From assembly GCA_904419745.1 (NCBI GenBank), contig CAJFSS010000017.1, positions 1 to 58,635 on the forward strand: 58,635 nucleotides of DNA, given 5' to 3'. The notes beneath the pieces are model-generated. The model worked only from the letters and a program-made list of their open reading frames with translations. It was not told the origin of the DNA and did no database searches. The stretch is from Candidatus Pseudoruminococcus merdavium. GTDB taxonomy: Bacteria; Bacillota; Clostridia; Oscillospirales; Ruminococcaceae. The translations under genes and the position numbers were made by a program. Numbering within the stretch: the stretch's first letter is position 1; each line of letters begins with the position of its first letter. Of the stretch, positions 9,485 through 18,547 are shown one piece after another.

Positions 9485-9526
9485 AAACCTGCAATCAAGT
9501 ATGCATGAAAACTTGATTGCAGGTTT
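9485..9526 (-). terminator. Terminator of the DUF6106-acpS-nnr-lipoprotein operon
   Basis: The 16-bp stem aaacctgcaatcaagt / acttgattgcaggttt with a 10-base loop, just past the lipoprotein stop, runs into a T-rich tract on the minus strand. Confidence 0.9.
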
Positions 9527-9535
9527 CACTACAAT

Positions 9536-10084
9536 TTACGAGGCAGAAAGCAATTTGAAATTGTGAAAGGTGACGCTCATGGGGATTTCCGGCATTTCCA
9601 GAGAAAGGAAATTCCCACTTTTTTCATCCAGAATCAAAGTGAAATCCCCGTTTTCCGTCTCCCCGCTGACTAGAAATTTTCCATCTTCAAACGAAACATG
9701 GATTCCATTTTGCCTGGTAACTGCATCCAATGCCTTGACCACAGCGGAAACCGCCGCCTGGCTTAGGGCCGCATTGGGATCAACGTCCACGTGCATCCCA
9801 AGATATTCAATCGTCAACTTGTCGCTTTGATAGGTGAATTTCATCCCCTCTACTGCCTTGGGACTGGTCAGCGTAATAATACAGGTACCCGGGGCGTCCC
9901 GTCGGACAACGGCCTCAAAGGCAAAATCCCCATAGGTAAACTGGGCGCTGCTTTCAAAGGGCTGTACTGCCGTGCTGGGGAGGTTTTCTGTTTGCGTATT
10001 TTCCCCCTGAGTGCTGTTGCACCCGGTTAAAACCAGGAGCATGAAGGTACAAAGAACGATTACTGACAGTAACTTTTTGCCCAT
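9536..10084 (-). CDS. Predicted lipoprotein of unknown function
   Basis: A 182-residue protein with a lipoprotein signal: MGKKLLSVIVLCTF, hydrophobic core, lipobox LTGC (Cys about 23) and a Gln/Thr/Asn-rich linker. The mature part is a predominantly beta domain resembling membrane-facing lipid-carrier-like folds (YQSDKLTIEYLGMHVDVDPN), with no catalytic motif visible. The start is the ATG at 10084, nine bases after GGAGG; the upstream open frame lacks a ribosome-binding site. It is the last gene after nnr, 46 bases downstream. Confidence 0.8.
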   Translation of the reverse strand: MGKKLLSVIVLCTFMLLVLTGCNSTQGENTQTENLPSTAVQPFESSAQFTYGDFAFEAVVRRDAPGTCIITLTSPKAVEGMKFTYQSDKLTIEYLGMHVDVDPNAALSQAAVSAVVKALDAVTRQNGIHVSFEDGKFLVSGETENGDFTLILDEKSGNFLSLEMPEIPMSVTFHNFKLLSAS

Positions 10085-10130
10085 ACCGCATATCCTCCGA
10101 ACGGGTTCGGGCATGATCGGCGCTAAACCG

Positions 10131-11663
10131 CTATCTGCCCTTAATCTGCAAGAATGCATCGGACAGGGATTCTATTACATCTGTCGCCAGCATAGCATAC
10201 TGGGACATCTTCTGGGCGCACAAATCCGCAGACAGCCCATGGAGGTACACGCCGGAAACCGCCGCTTTTTCCGCAGGGATCCCCTGTGCAAGCAGTGCGC
10301 CGATGATCCCGGTGAGCATATCTCCGCTTCCTCCGCGGGACAACCCACTGTTGCCCGTCTCATTAAAATAGACGCGTCCATCATTCGTTGCAATGACAGT
10401 ATATGCGCCTTTTAGGACAGTTATCACCCCGTATTGTTTCGAAAAAGACAGCGCGGCGCCTATTCGATCCGCCTGTACTTCCGAAATGGTCTTGGAACAC
10501 AGGCGGGCCATCTCACCGGGATGGGGAGTGAGGATTGTCGGCGCTTTACGGGTATGTAAAATTTCCGGATATTCGCTGATCACATTTAGTGCATCCGCAT
10601 CCAGGACCAGTGGAATTTCCACTTCACGGATCACTGTTTCAATTACTTTGCGGGTGTCCTCACACCAGGACATTCCACACCCGGCAGCAATGGCGCTCAT
10701 GGAATTGGCATGCTCAACAATACGCTTTGCTTCCCGAGAAGATATAGCGCCGGATTCCCCCATTTTTAATGGGAACATCACTGCTTCCGGGATGGAAGAG
10801 GTCAATGTCCTCGTTACGCGCCTTGGCGCGGCAAGAGTCACAAGCCCCGCAGAACAACGCAAGGCCGCCTTGGCTGCAATCTGTGCCGCCCCCATCATAC
10901 TAGCACTTCCGGCAAGCAACATCAGCTTTCCAAAATCCCCTTTATTGGCGTCCGCTTTGCGGTCGGGGATTGCTGCGGAGACCATCTTTCGGGTAATGGT
11001 TCTGCTTTCTATATAAAGAGAGGAAAAAATAGGCGTGCCGATTCCAATATCCGCCACGACAACCTCCCCACAGTATCCTGCTCCGGGATAGAGGAGATGC
11101 CCCTGCTTTTTTGCTGCAAAAGTGATGGAGACAACGCAGGAAAAACACTCCCCTTCCACCGCGCCGGTATCCGCATTGGCGCCGCTTGGCAAATCCACCG
11201 CATAAACCCGTTTGCATTGTTTTCGGCACAGCTCGGCAAACTCGCTGACCGGTGAAGGCAGTTTTCCGTGGAATCCTATCCCAAATACCGCGTCGACCAC
11301 AAAATCCGCGGCAAGAATTGCCTCTTTGGCTGCTTCCCCTTTTTCCTTTGCATCCAAAACCACCACATCCGCAGGCAACCGATCCATCATAGTTTTTGCA
11401 TTGTCAGTCTTGGGTCTGCCCATTGTGAGCACCACTGTTACCCAGAACCCATGGCTGCTCAAATGGCGAGCAATCACAAAACCGTCCCCTCCGTTATTGC
11501 CATTGCCACATAAAACCACTGCCTTTGACGGGTTTTCCCGCTGCAAAATCACTTTGGAAGCCGCACTGCCTGCACGCTCCATCAATGGCAGGAACTCACA
11601 CGCCCCGCTGTCTACATAGGCCTGTTCGGCAGCTTTCATCTGTTTGGAAGATACTACAAACAT
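10131..11663 (-). CDS. nnr: Bifunctional NAD(P)H-hydrate epimerase / ADP-dependent dehydratase
   Basis: A fusion of 510 residues that repairs hydrated NADH and NADPH. The N-terminal YjeF_N epimerase (1-210) carries the GNGNNGGDGFVIARHL loop. The C-terminal ribokinase-like dehydratase (225-505) carries LDADALNVI, LTPHPGEMARL and the GGSGDMLTGIIGALL anion-hole/Asp motif. It lies 3 bases after acpS, an arrangement seen in many Firmicutes. Confidence 0.95.
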   Translation of the reverse strand: MFVVSSKQMKAAEQAYVDSGACEFLPLMERAGSAASKVILQRENPSKAVVLCGNGNNGGDGFVIARHLSSHGFWVTVVLTMGRPKTDNAKTMMDRLPADVVVLDAKEKGEAAKEAILAADFVVDAVFGIGFHGKLPSPVSEFAELCRKQCKRVYAVDLPSGANADTGAVEGECFSCVVSITFAAKKQGHLLYPGAGYCGEVVVADIGIGTPIFSSLYIESRTITRKMVSAAIPDRKADANKGDFGKLMLLAGSASMMGAAQIAAKAALRCSAGLVTLAAPRRVTRTLTSSIPEAVMFPLKMGESGAISSREAKRIVEHANSMSAIAAGCGMSWCEDTRKVIETVIREVEIPLVLDADALNVISEYPEILHTRKAPTILTPHPGEMARLCSKTISEVQADRIGAALSFSKQYGVITVLKGAYTVIATNDGRVYFNETGNSGLSRGGSGDMLTGIIGALLAQGIPAEKAAVSGVYLHGLSADLCAQKMSQYAMLATDVIESLSDAFLQIKGR

Positions 11664-11666
11664 TCT

Positions 11667-12035
11667 CTATCCCTCCCATGCAACGACAACCGCCGCCGCA
11701 TATTCTTCCGTATGTGTTAAGCTGACGCTGAACTTCAACTTTCTCTGCTCTGCAATTTCCCTGGCTTTTCCACTTAAAGAAAAATAAGGAGCACCCAGGC
11801 TGTCTCTGAGTACGGAAACCTCCGCTAGGGCAAAGCCGCGAATTCCCGTGCCAAGCGCCTTTGAAAAGGCCTCTTTTGCGCAGAAGTTCGCCGCAATTGT
11901 CCGGACACAATTCGCTTTCTCCCGAAAAAGCTGCCGCTCTTCATCCGAAAACACCCTCGTTAAAAAACGAGGGTGCCGGATACTCTGCTGAATTCTCTTT
12001 ATTTCCACCAAATCAATTCCCGATGTTAATTGCAT
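11667..12035 (-). CDS. acpS: Holo-[acyl-carrier-protein] synthase
   Basis: A 122-residue 4'-phosphopantetheinyl transferase that activates acyl carrier protein for fatty acid synthesis. The metal-binding GIDLVEIKRI and the catalytic FCAKEAFSKALGTG motif are intact. The ATG at 12035 (MQLTSGIDLVE) is chosen because it opens at the family start; the open frame upstream belongs to the DUF6106 gene, whose 3' end it overlaps by 23 bases, implying translational coupling. Confidence 0.95.
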   Translation of the reverse strand: MQLTSGIDLVEIKRIQQSIRHPRFLTRVFSDEERQLFREKANCVRTIAANFCAKEAFSKALGTGIRGFALAEVSVLRDSLGAPYFSLSGKAREIAEQRKLKFSVSLTHTEEYAAAVVVAWEG

Positions 12036-12540
12036 TTCGAATCTCCCTGGGAAGATAGTTTTTAATTCCCACAAATACACGTTCCGGCATGTTCATAATC
12101 ACCATGGTACGACCCTGGTCCTTGTGCCGGAATACAAGATAATACACATCCGGGGACTTAATAGAATCGCAGACTACCAGTTTTGTCTGGATATCTCCCG
12201 GCATTGGGACTTCCGGAGAATATTTTCCCATTCTTTCAATATTCTTTGCCTGAATGGTAATGAGACGTTTGCGTTTGCGCTGCGCAATGATTTTATCAAT
12301 ATCAATTTCACCGTTTGTCACAGCATATTCATATTCAATGCTCAGACCCGTAAACACATACCATCCGCCAAAAATAGCCGCGCACGCGACAAAAACCACT
12401 ACCATGGACCACACGCTGTCTGAAGGGACTGCAAAAACCAAAGTAAGGGCAATCAAAGCCGCCAGAATCAGACCAATCCGTATGAGTACATCAAGTACTG
12501 TTGTTTTCTTTTTTACCAAATGTTCAATAAAAATGTCCAT
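12013..12540 (-). CDS. DUF6106-like membrane protein
   Basis: A 175-residue protein with two transmembrane helices (about 18-40 and 45-65) and a cytosolic domain containing EYEYAVTNGEIDIDKIIAQRKRKRL. I recognise the pattern of the DUF6106 family from Clostridia; the function is unknown. It is the first gene of the operon with acpS, nnr and the lipoprotein. Confidence 0.75.
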   Translation of the reverse strand: MDIFIEHLVKKKTTVLDVLIRIGLILAALIALTLVFAVPSDSVWSMVVVFVACAAIFGGWYVFTGLSIEYEYAVTNGEIDIDKIIAQRKRKRLITIQAKNIERMGKYSPEVPMPGDIQTKLVVCDSIKSPDVYYLVFRHKDQGRTMVIMNMPERVFVGIKNYLPREIRNAINIGN

Positions 12541-12659
12541 GTGTTTCTACCATTCCTTTCCAAAAAACAGCCGTTTCTTTCACAGGCCGTCTCAGTACAA
12601 TCATAATACCACGCAGCAAACTACATATTTGCTTTTTTCTCTTTTTACCGGGCGATTTT

Positions 12660-12689
12660 ATTATAACATACTTCTTGAACGATTGACAA
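12660..12689 (-). promoter_or_regulatory. Promoter of the DUF6106-acpS-nnr operon
   Basis: On the minus strand TTGTCA (12684-12689), 18 bases, then TATAAT (12660-12665) with an upstream TGT. The transcript leader is about 115 bases. Confidence 0.7.
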
Positions 12690-12766
12690 TTCTATCTCAT
12701 TAGCACAATGTGAAGAAATTGTGAAGGATTCTTCTGTCAGGTTTGCACTAAAACCCAAAATTCCCC

Positions 12767-12795
12767 TTGCAAAAAACTGAAATTCATGTTATGTT
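12767..12795 (+). promoter_or_regulatory. Promoter of the pheST T-box leader
   Basis: TTGCAA (12767-12772), 17 bases, then TATGTT (12790-12795). It is not a strong match, but the position just before the T-box is right. Confidence 0.55.
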
Positions 12796-12809
12796 AAAGT
12801 CCATATGGA

Positions 12810-13087
12810 ATACAAACGCTTTGACCGAGAGAGTAATCCCTGTAAAAGTCCAGTACAAGAGAGGACATTCCACCGGCTGAAAGAAAGTCCACAGGTACTT
12901 ACAAGGATGAAGTTCACTCGCGAGCGGCGCTGCTGAAACAGGTTGCAAGTAGGCGGCGACGGGCCGATGCCCCGTTATCCTGCACAAAGAGTGTCCCATA
13001 TTTTGGGAAACTTGGGGTGGTACCGCGGAAGCAGTTTACAAAGCTTTCGTCCCTTTGGCTGTATGCCTTAAGGACGGGAGCTTTTTT
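12810..13087 (+). promoter_or_regulatory. T-box leader specific for Phe (specifier UUC)
   Basis: The conserved T-box sequence GGGTGGTACCGCG lies at 13015-13027. It is followed by the competing terminator (gctttcgtcc / ggacgggagc with TTTTTT, 13041-13087). The specifier is inferred to be TTC at 12913-12915: it is followed by ACTCGCGAG, matching the TGG-ACTTGCAAG arrangement in the Trp T-box of this window. Uncharged tRNA-Phe should stabilise the antiterminator and allow pheST transcription. Confidence 0.93.
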
Positions 13088-13138
13088 CTTTTGTAAACAT
13101 CATCCATGTTACAGAATTTTTATTTTGAGGTGAACGCC

Positions 13139-14158
13139 ATGAAAACCGCACTGGAAAACATCAAATCCACTGCATTGTCTGCACTGGAACATGTGCAGGA
13201 TTTAAAGGAGCTTGACGCGTTGCGTGTAAAGTTCCTTGGTAAAAAGGGAGAACTGACCGCTATTTTAAAACAGATGGGTTCCCTTTCTGCAGAAGAGCGC
13301 CCAGTCATTGGGCAGATTGCAAACGAAGTCCGTTCTGCGATTGAGCAGAGCGTCGCCCAAAACGTGGAACGCCTGAAAAAGGCTGCTCTGGAAGCAAAGC
13401 TCCAAGGGGAAACGCTGGACGTCACCATGCCGGGAAAACACCACGAACTCGGCAAACAGCATCCTATCAACCTTGTACTTGATGAAATCAAGGAAATTTT
13501 TCTCGGCATGGGATTTGATCTCGCACAGGGTCCGGAAGTTGAATACGATTACTACAACTTTGAGGCGCTCAATATTCCAAAAGATCATCCGGCAAGGGAT
13601 ACCCAGGACACATTTTATATCACGGATGATATTGTTCTGCGCACACAGACTTCCAACGTACAAATTCATGTCATGGAAAATCAGAAGCCTCCCATTCGGG
13701 TTCTGGCGCCGGGACGTGTCTACCGCTCAGACGCAGTGGACGCCACTCACTCCCCCTTGTTCCACCAGATTGAAGGCCTTGTCGTTGACAAGGGCGTCAC
13801 CATGGCGGATTTGAAGGGTACCCTGGAAACCGTTGCAAAACGCCTGTATGGAGATGATGCACAGGTCCGTTTCCGTCCGCACCACTTCCCATTCACAGAA
13901 CCATCCGCAGAGATGGATATCATGTGTTTCCACTGCCATGGGGAAGGCTGCCGCCTGTGTAAAGGCGAAGGATGGATTGAAATCCTCGGTTGCGGGATGG
14001 TTCACCCAAAGGTTCTCAAAACCTGTGGTATCGATCCGGAAATATACTCGGGCTTTGCGTTCGGGATTGGACTTGAACGCATTGTAATGAGACGCTTTAA
14101 TATTGACGACCTCAGACTGCTGGTGGACAACGACCTGCGGTTCCTGGATCAGTTTTAA
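13139..14158 (+). CDS. pheS: Phenylalanine-tRNA ligase alpha subunit
   Basis: A 339-residue class II synthetase subunit that forms an alpha2-beta2 enzyme with PheT. The N-terminal coiled coil (1-85) is followed by the catalytic core with motif 2 ([17 protein letters not shown]), the [10 protein letters not shown] segment and motif 3 ([16 protein letters not shown]). The ATG at 13139, after TTGAGGTG, is preferred to the upstream ATG in the same frame. It lies directly behind the Phe T-box. Confidence 0.97.
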   Translation: MKTALENIKSTALSALEHVQDLKELDALRVKFLGKKGELTAILKQMGSLSAEERPVIGQIANEVRSAIEQSVAQNVERLKKAALEAKLQGETLDVTMPGKHHELGKQHPINLVLDEIKEIFLGMGFDLAQGPEVEYDYYNFEALNIPKDHPARDTQDTFYITDDIVLRTQTSNVQIHVMENQKPPIRVLAPGRVYRSDAVDATHSPLFHQIEGLVVDKGVTMADLKGTLETVAKRLYGDDAQVRFRPHHFPFTEPSAEMDIMCFHCHGEGCRLCKGEGWIEILGCGMVHPKVLKTCGIDPEIYSGFAFGIGLERIVMRRFNIDDLRLLVDNDLRFLDQF

Positions 14159-14174
14159 CAGGAGGTAATTTCAC

Positions 14175-16556
14175 ATGAACTTATCGATGAAATGGCTGGC
14201 CGACTATACGAAAATCGAGACCACGCCAAAAGAATTTGCCGATAAAATGACCATGTCCGGTTCTAAAGTGGAAGGCTATGAAATAGAAGGCGAGGAGATT
14301 AGTAAAGTTGTTGTTGGCAAAATCCTCTCCATTGAACAACACCCCAATGCGGATAAACTGGTTGTCTGCATGGTGGATGTTGGCGCGGACTCCCCTCTGC
14401 AAATATGTACCGGGGCGACTAACCTGAACGTAAATGACTATGTCCCCGTCGCACTGGACGGCTCCACATTGCCTGGCGGTAAGAAAATCCGCAAAGGCAA
14501 ACTGCGCGGGATGGAGAGCAACGGCATGCTCTGCTCCCTTTCCGAATTGAACCTGACAGTACATGATTTTCCAAACGGAATTGAAGACGGCATTTATGTT
14601 TTGGAAAACGAAGCCCCGCTGGGACAGGATATCCGGGAAATCTTGGGATTAAACGATGTGTCCGTGGAATTTGAAATCACTTCCAATCGCCCGGACTGTC
14701 TGTCTGTTATCGGACTGGCAAGGGAAGCCGCCGCTACCTATGGCACAGAACTCACCTTGCATGAACCAATCGTTGAAGAATGTGCAGGCGATGATATCCA
14801 CAATTACCTGAGTGTGACTGTGGAAAATCCTCAACTGTGCCCGCACTACATTGCAAGGGTTGTCAAAAATATTAAAATCGAGCCATCTCCGCGTTGGATG
14901 CGTGAGCGGCTGCGCGCCAGCGGTGTGCGCCCTATCAATAATATTGTGGATATTACCAACTACGTCATGCTGGAATATGGCCAGCCAATGCATGCATTTG
15001 ACCTCAAATACATGAAAGGCGGAAAAATTATTGTCCGCAATGCAAAAGAAGGCGAGTCCATTACAACACTGGATGGGGAAACCAGAACCCTCTCCCCGGA
15101 AATGCTCGTCATTGCAGATGAAGAAAAACCTTCGGCAGTCGCCGGCGTTATGGGCGGAGAGTACAGCGGTATTATGGATGACACCAACACCATTGTTTTT
15201 GAATCCGCTTGTTTTCATGGCCCTTCTGTCCGCCGCACTGCACAAAAACTTGGCATGCGTACCGAAAGCTCCGGGCGCTATGAAAAGGGGCTTGACCATA
15301 ACACCACACTCCCGGCAGTCATGCGGGCCTGTGAACTGGTACAGATGCTTGGCGCAGGAGAGGTCGTCAGCGGTATCATTGACGTCAACAACGCAAATAC
15401 CCAGCCGGTTGTCCTCAAGCTGGAAACCGATTGGATTAACCGCTTCCTCGACATCAATCTGAGCCGGGATGAAATGGTTGCTATTCTTGAAAAAATTGGT
15501 TTTACAGTGGACGGTGAAGACAATATCCATGTCCCGTCTTTCCGCTCGGATATCGAACATAAGGCGGACATAGCAGAGGAAATCGCGCGCTTTTATGGAT
15601 ATGACCGGATCCCGGTCACACAGACAAGAGGATCCGCACAGGGCCATTTAACCCCGTCCCAAAAGTTTGAGCGCAAGGTCAATCAGACCATGGTGGCGCT
15701 TGGCTGTTATGAGATTATGACCTACTCCTTTATCAGTCCGAAATACTATGATAAAATTGCAATGCCAGCGGATGATAGCCGCCGTAATTCCGTCGTGATT
15801 CGCAATCCTCTCGGTGAGGATACCAGCATCATGCGCACAACTATGATCCCTTCCATGCTGGAAACTCTGTCGAAAAACTACAACAACCGCAATGCAGCGG
15901 CAAAACTGTTTGAAATCGGAAATATTTATTTGCCCCGGAAAACAGGTGAACTCCCTGTTGAGGAACCAACTTTGGCAGTCGGCATGTATGGTGAGGATGC
16001 GGACTTCTTTACTCTAAAAGGCATGGTAGAACAGCTGTTGACGGCCTGTGGTGTGGACGGAGTGGAATATACCGCCCAAAAAGAAAACCCCACCTTCCAT
16101 CCGGGAAGATGCGCAGACGTCTCCATTGGTACAGAGCCTCTTGGAGTGATTGGGGAAGTACATCCAGTAGTATTGGAAAACTACTCCATTGGTACAAGGG
16201 CATATGTCGCTATCCTGGATATTCCGGCAATGATGGAACATGCCAATTTGGACAAACAGTATACCCCGCTTCCCAAATACCCGGCAACCTCCCGTGATTT
16301 GGCATTGCTCTGCGATGAGGAACTCCCAGTAGGAGAAATTGAAAAAACAATCCGTGGCGCAGTTAAAAATCACCTGGAGAGCGTCAAACTCTTTGATGTT
16401 TACCGCGGCGCCCAGGTAGAACCGGGCAAAAAGAGCGTTGCGTACACTATCACCATGCGTTCTGCCGACAGCACCTTGACAGATGAAGAAGCAGACAACG
16501 CTGTGAAAAAAATCTTAAAGTCCCTGGAAAAAATCGGCGTCAGCCTGCGTATGTAA
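14175..16556 (+). CDS. pheT: Phenylalanine-tRNA ligase beta subunit
   Basis: Full-length PheT (793 residues). Visible domains: N-terminal EMAP/OB tRNA-binding domain (about 40-150, with ADKLVVCMVDVG), B3/B4 editing region, B5 domain and the C-terminal ferredoxin-fold anticodon-binding domain (about 700-793, beginning PLPKYPATSRDLALL). It is 16 bases after pheS with a good AGGAGG and is co-transcribed. Confidence 0.97.
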   Translation: MNLSMKWLADYTKIETTPKEFADKMTMSGSKVEGYEIEGEEISKVVVGKILSIEQHPNADKLVVCMVDVGADSPLQICTGATNLNVNDYVPVALDGSTLPGGKKIRKGKLRGMESNGMLCSLSELNLTVHDFPNGIEDGIYVLENEAPLGQDIREILGLNDVSVEFEITSNRPDCLSVIGLAREAAATYGTELTLHEPIVEECAGDDIHNYLSVTVENPQLCPHYIARVVKNIKIEPSPRWMRERLRASGVRPINNIVDITNYVMLEYGQPMHAFDLKYMKGGKIIVRNAKEGESITTLDGETRTLSPEMLVIADEEKPSAVAGVMGGEYSGIMDDTNTIVFESACFHGPSVRRTAQKLGMRTESSGRYEKGLDHNTTLPAVMRACELVQMLGAGEVVSGIIDVNNANTQPVVLKLETDWINRFLDINLSRDEMVAILEKIGFTVDGEDNIHVPSFRSDIEHKADIAEEIARFYGYDRIPVTQTRGSAQGHLTPSQKFERKVNQTMVALGCYEIMTYSFISPKYYDKIAMPADDSRRNSVVIRNPLGEDTSIMRTTMIPSMLETLSKNYNNRNAAAKLFEIGNIYLPRKTGELPVEEPTLAVGMYGEDADFFTLKGMVEQLLTACGVDGVEYTAQKENPTFHPGRCADVSIGTEPLGVIGEVHPVVLENYSIGTRAYVAILDIPAMMEHANLDKQYTPLPKYPATSRDLALLCDEELPVGEIEKTIRGAVKNHLESVKLFDVYRGAQVEPGKKSVAYTITMRSADSTLTDEEADNAVKKILKSLEKIGVSLRM

Positions 16557-16567
16557 ACGGAGTTTTC

Positions 16568-16596
16568 TTGCTTTCTGCACATAAATAGTGTATGAT
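16568..16596 (+). promoter_or_regulatory. Promoter of ireB
   Basis: TTGCTT (16568-16573), 17 bases, TATGAT (16591-16596). It lies immediately after pheT, with no strong terminator between them. Confidence 0.7.
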
Positions 16597-16637
16597 TAAG
16601 GATACATGAGCACATAATTCAATAAGGGGTGAAATGT

Positions 16638-16883
16638 ATGCACGAACCGACTATGACGTTTAAACTCCACGAAGATAAAGAAAGCGAAATGAAGCAGATT
16701 TTAACTGCGGTGTATGATGCGCTTACAGAAAAAGGATACAACCCAATCAATCAAATTGTCGGCTATATCCTTTCTGAGGATCCAACATACATCACAACCC
16801 ATAAAAATGCCCGCAGCCTGATCCGCCGAATTGATCGCGATGAACTGCTTCAGGCGTTGGTAAAATCCTATCTGCAGGCATAA
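16638..16883 (+). CDS. ireB: IreB family regulatory phosphoprotein
   Basis: An 81-residue protein of the UPF0297/IreB family. In enterococci IreB is a substrate of the PASTA kinase IreK and affects cephalosporin resistance. The core [20 protein letters not shown] and [15 protein letters not shown] is highly conserved, and the N-terminal Thr residues (about T5, T7) match the phosphorylated region. The ATG at 16638 has AGGGG 8 bases upstream; the earlier GTG overlaps that site. The usual partners ruvX and a DUF1292 gene are not adjacent here. Confidence 0.92.
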   Translation: MHEPTMTFKLHEDKESEMKQILTAVYDALTEKGYNPINQIVGYILSEDPTYITTHKNARSLIRRIDRDELLQALVKSYLQA

Positions 16884-16901
16884 AGTTTTTTCCGTTTTCT
16901 C

Positions 16902-16944
16902 CCTAAGCGGCCAGGCTGGAAACAGCCTGACCGCTTAGGTTTTC
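16902..16944 (+). terminator. Terminator of ireB
   Basis: The stem CCTAAGCGG-c-CAGGCTG / CAGCCTG-a-CCGCTTAGG with a 4-base loop (gaaa), followed by TTTTC. Confidence 0.85.
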
Positions 16945-16960
16945 TTCATGGTTTCTTCAT

Positions 16961-16989
16961 TTTACTTTATCCATTTTTTATGTTATAAT
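16961..16989 (+). promoter_or_regulatory. Promoter of the 17045 gene
   Basis: TTTACT (16961-16966), 17 bases, extended -10 TGTTATAAT (TATAAT at 16984-16989). Confidence 0.75.
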
Positions 16990-17044
16990 AACAAGTACAG
17001 CCTCAAAACATATCCACTTTATACGAAAAAAGGAGGTCAATGCT

Positions 17045-17368
17045 ATGGCAGAAAAGAAAAGTGAAAAGAAAAAACTGCCGTTTCCCATGTACAAGGGAAA
17101 ACCCCTTGTCCGCAGCGGAAACACACTATATTACGGCGATATGTCCGATGAATATGTCATCATGATGCAGATCCTTTCCACCAAAGAATTTGATGGGGAG
17201 CAGATTGCAGATAAAGTTCTGGTTCAATTGATGCTGACAGACCCTGAAGTTCGTCCTAAAAAGCGGATTGTCAAAAAGAGCGAACAGGATGGACTGTACA
17301 ACGCCATGGATATATCCTATATCTGGCTGTCCAGGGCATTAAAACCAAAGGAAGCTACGGAAAATTGA
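17045..17368 (+). CDS. Conserved small protein of unknown function
   Basis: A 107-residue protein with a Lys-rich N-terminus followed by PMYKGKPLVRSGNTLYYGDMSDEYVIMMQI. AGGAGGT precedes the ATG at 17045 after a promoter and 5' leader of about 50 bases, and a terminator follows, so it is a real single-gene unit. No membrane segment, signal or catalytic motif is seen. I know similar short proteins from Oscillospiraceae but cannot name the family. Confidence 0.75.
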   Translation: MAEKKSEKKKLPFPMYKGKPLVRSGNTLYYGDMSDEYVIMMQILSTKEFDGEQIADKVLVQLMLTDPEVRPKKRIVKKSEQDGLYNAMDISYIWLSRALKPKEATEN

Positions 17369-17370
17369 TA

Positions 17371-17402
17371 AAACCCCTGCACGAAATTGTGCAGGGGTTT
17401 TC
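17371..17402 (+). terminator. Terminator of the 17045 gene
   Basis: The 12-bp stem AAACCCCTGCAC / GTGCAGGGGTTT with a 6-base loop and a following T run. Confidence 0.9.
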
Positions 17403-17466
17403 CTTTCCTTAAAGGCTTCTGTTTTTTCTCTTCGGGTACGTCCGTGCTTTCTAACAATATACCTTC

Positions 17467-18363
17467 TCATTCATCCATTTCTGCTTGCTCATATACCCCC
17501 GTTATGACCAGGTTTCCCATATTGTCTTTGGACACAGTAACCTCTGTAAGACCCAGGGGAATTTTTAAAGTTGTGTCTTCCGGCTGCCTGGTGATCAAAT
17601 AATTTTCGCTTTGATAGTACCTGCCCACTTCCAGATGTTCATAGTATTCTTCCAGACACCAGTTTTTGTAATACAGGATTTTGGCATGCGGTTTCCCGAC
17701 ATAGCGGATATGCCATGGCTCATAGGAAATTCCAGTTTTGGAAGTCTTAAACTGGGGATACCGGATGACAAAACCATATTTCCATCCCTCTGTGGCAATC
17801 AATTGCGCTGCTTTGGATTTTAGAAAACCGGGACCCGCCAATCCATAAACATAGACATCCATCGCAAGTCCTGTCTCATGTTCACTTTCACCCGGCTTTG
17901 CAGAAACATCGCTTCCCTCCTGCTCAAACACTTCTACCTGTTCTTCTCTGGAACGGTAGGAATTATTGACATAGAGCCGTTCTCCGGTATTTTCCAGTAC
18001 TGCTGCACTCAACTGTGCATAATCTTCCACAGCACAGGAATTCATCAACAGCCCGGAATCTTTGTATTCTTCCAGGGAATACCGGCTATCTCCTACAGGA
18101 TGGGCAGAATTGATTAGTACAAGGGAGTCATCTTTCCGTATCCCTTCCCGGTTTAAAAATTCTTCTGCCTGTACGCTTTCCAAGCTTTCCGGAGACAAAG
18201 AGAGTTTCTGGAACTCTATCTGCCGGAAGGGGGCCGAAATCTGTTGTACCAGAGTAAACCGCCAATCGGTGCGAACCAGCAAAATTCCCGTCCCCACTAC
18301 CAACACGGCTGCCAATACACAGAAAAATATTCTTTTTCCCATTCCTGTTTTCTTTTTTATCAT
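17467..18363 (-). CDS. VanY-type D-alanyl-D-alanine carboxypeptidase (M15B)
   Basis: A 298-residue protein with one N-terminal membrane anchor (about 9-30) and an extracellular M15B peptidase domain. The zinc ligands are visible in SEHETGLAMDV (His and Asp) and EPWHIRYVG (His), with the YRSREEQVEVF helix before them. It should trim D-Ala-D-Ala from peptidoglycan precursors outside the cell. The last 50 residues form a small extra beta region. Nothing nearby points to glycopeptide resistance, so a wall-remodelling role is more likely. Confidence 0.88.
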   Translation of the reverse strand: MIKKKTGMGKRIFFCVLAAVLVVGTGILLVRTDWRFTLVQQISAPFRQIEFQKLSLSPESLESVQAEEFLNREGIRKDDSLVLINSAHPVGDSRYSLEEYKDSGLLMNSCAVEDYAQLSAAVLENTGERLYVNNSYRSREEQVEVFEQEGSDVSAKPGESEHETGLAMDVYVYGLAGPGFLKSKAAQLIATEGWKYGFVIRYPQFKTSKTGISYEPWHIRYVGKPHAKILYYKNWCLEEYYEHLEVGRYYQSENYLITRQPEDTTLKIPLGLTEVTVSKDNMGNLVITGVYEQAEMDE

Positions 18364-18433
18364 AATCCCGATCCTCCAAAAGCCCTAGAATAATCCCTGC
18401 AAAACAGGGATTTCACTACCACTCCAATAAATT

Positions 18434-18466
18434 GGAAAAACGCCTGAACGGAGTTCCATTCAGGTG
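18434..18466 (-). terminator. Terminator of the PadR/DUF1700 operon
   Basis: CGCCTGAA / TTCAGGTG stem with a 10-base loop (with an inner GGA/TCC pair). On the minus strand it is followed by TTTTTCC. It sits 82 bases past the last gene. Confidence 0.7.
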
Positions 18467-18547
18467 CTTTCCCTATTGTATGTTTTGCTTTTCATTCGAA
18501 AGTTTTTTCTTTTCTGCTCCAAAACCGGCCAAAGGAACCAACAGGAT

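Noticed and set aside
12541-12760. Possible further RNA element between the DUF6106 and pheST genes
   Set aside because: I see only the two divergent promoters; no conserved stem or specifier-like sequence stands out.
18392-18413. Hairpin aatccctg/cagggatt near the start of the VanY gene
   Set aside because: The stem is only 8 bp and no T run follows it on either strand, so I do not call it a terminator.
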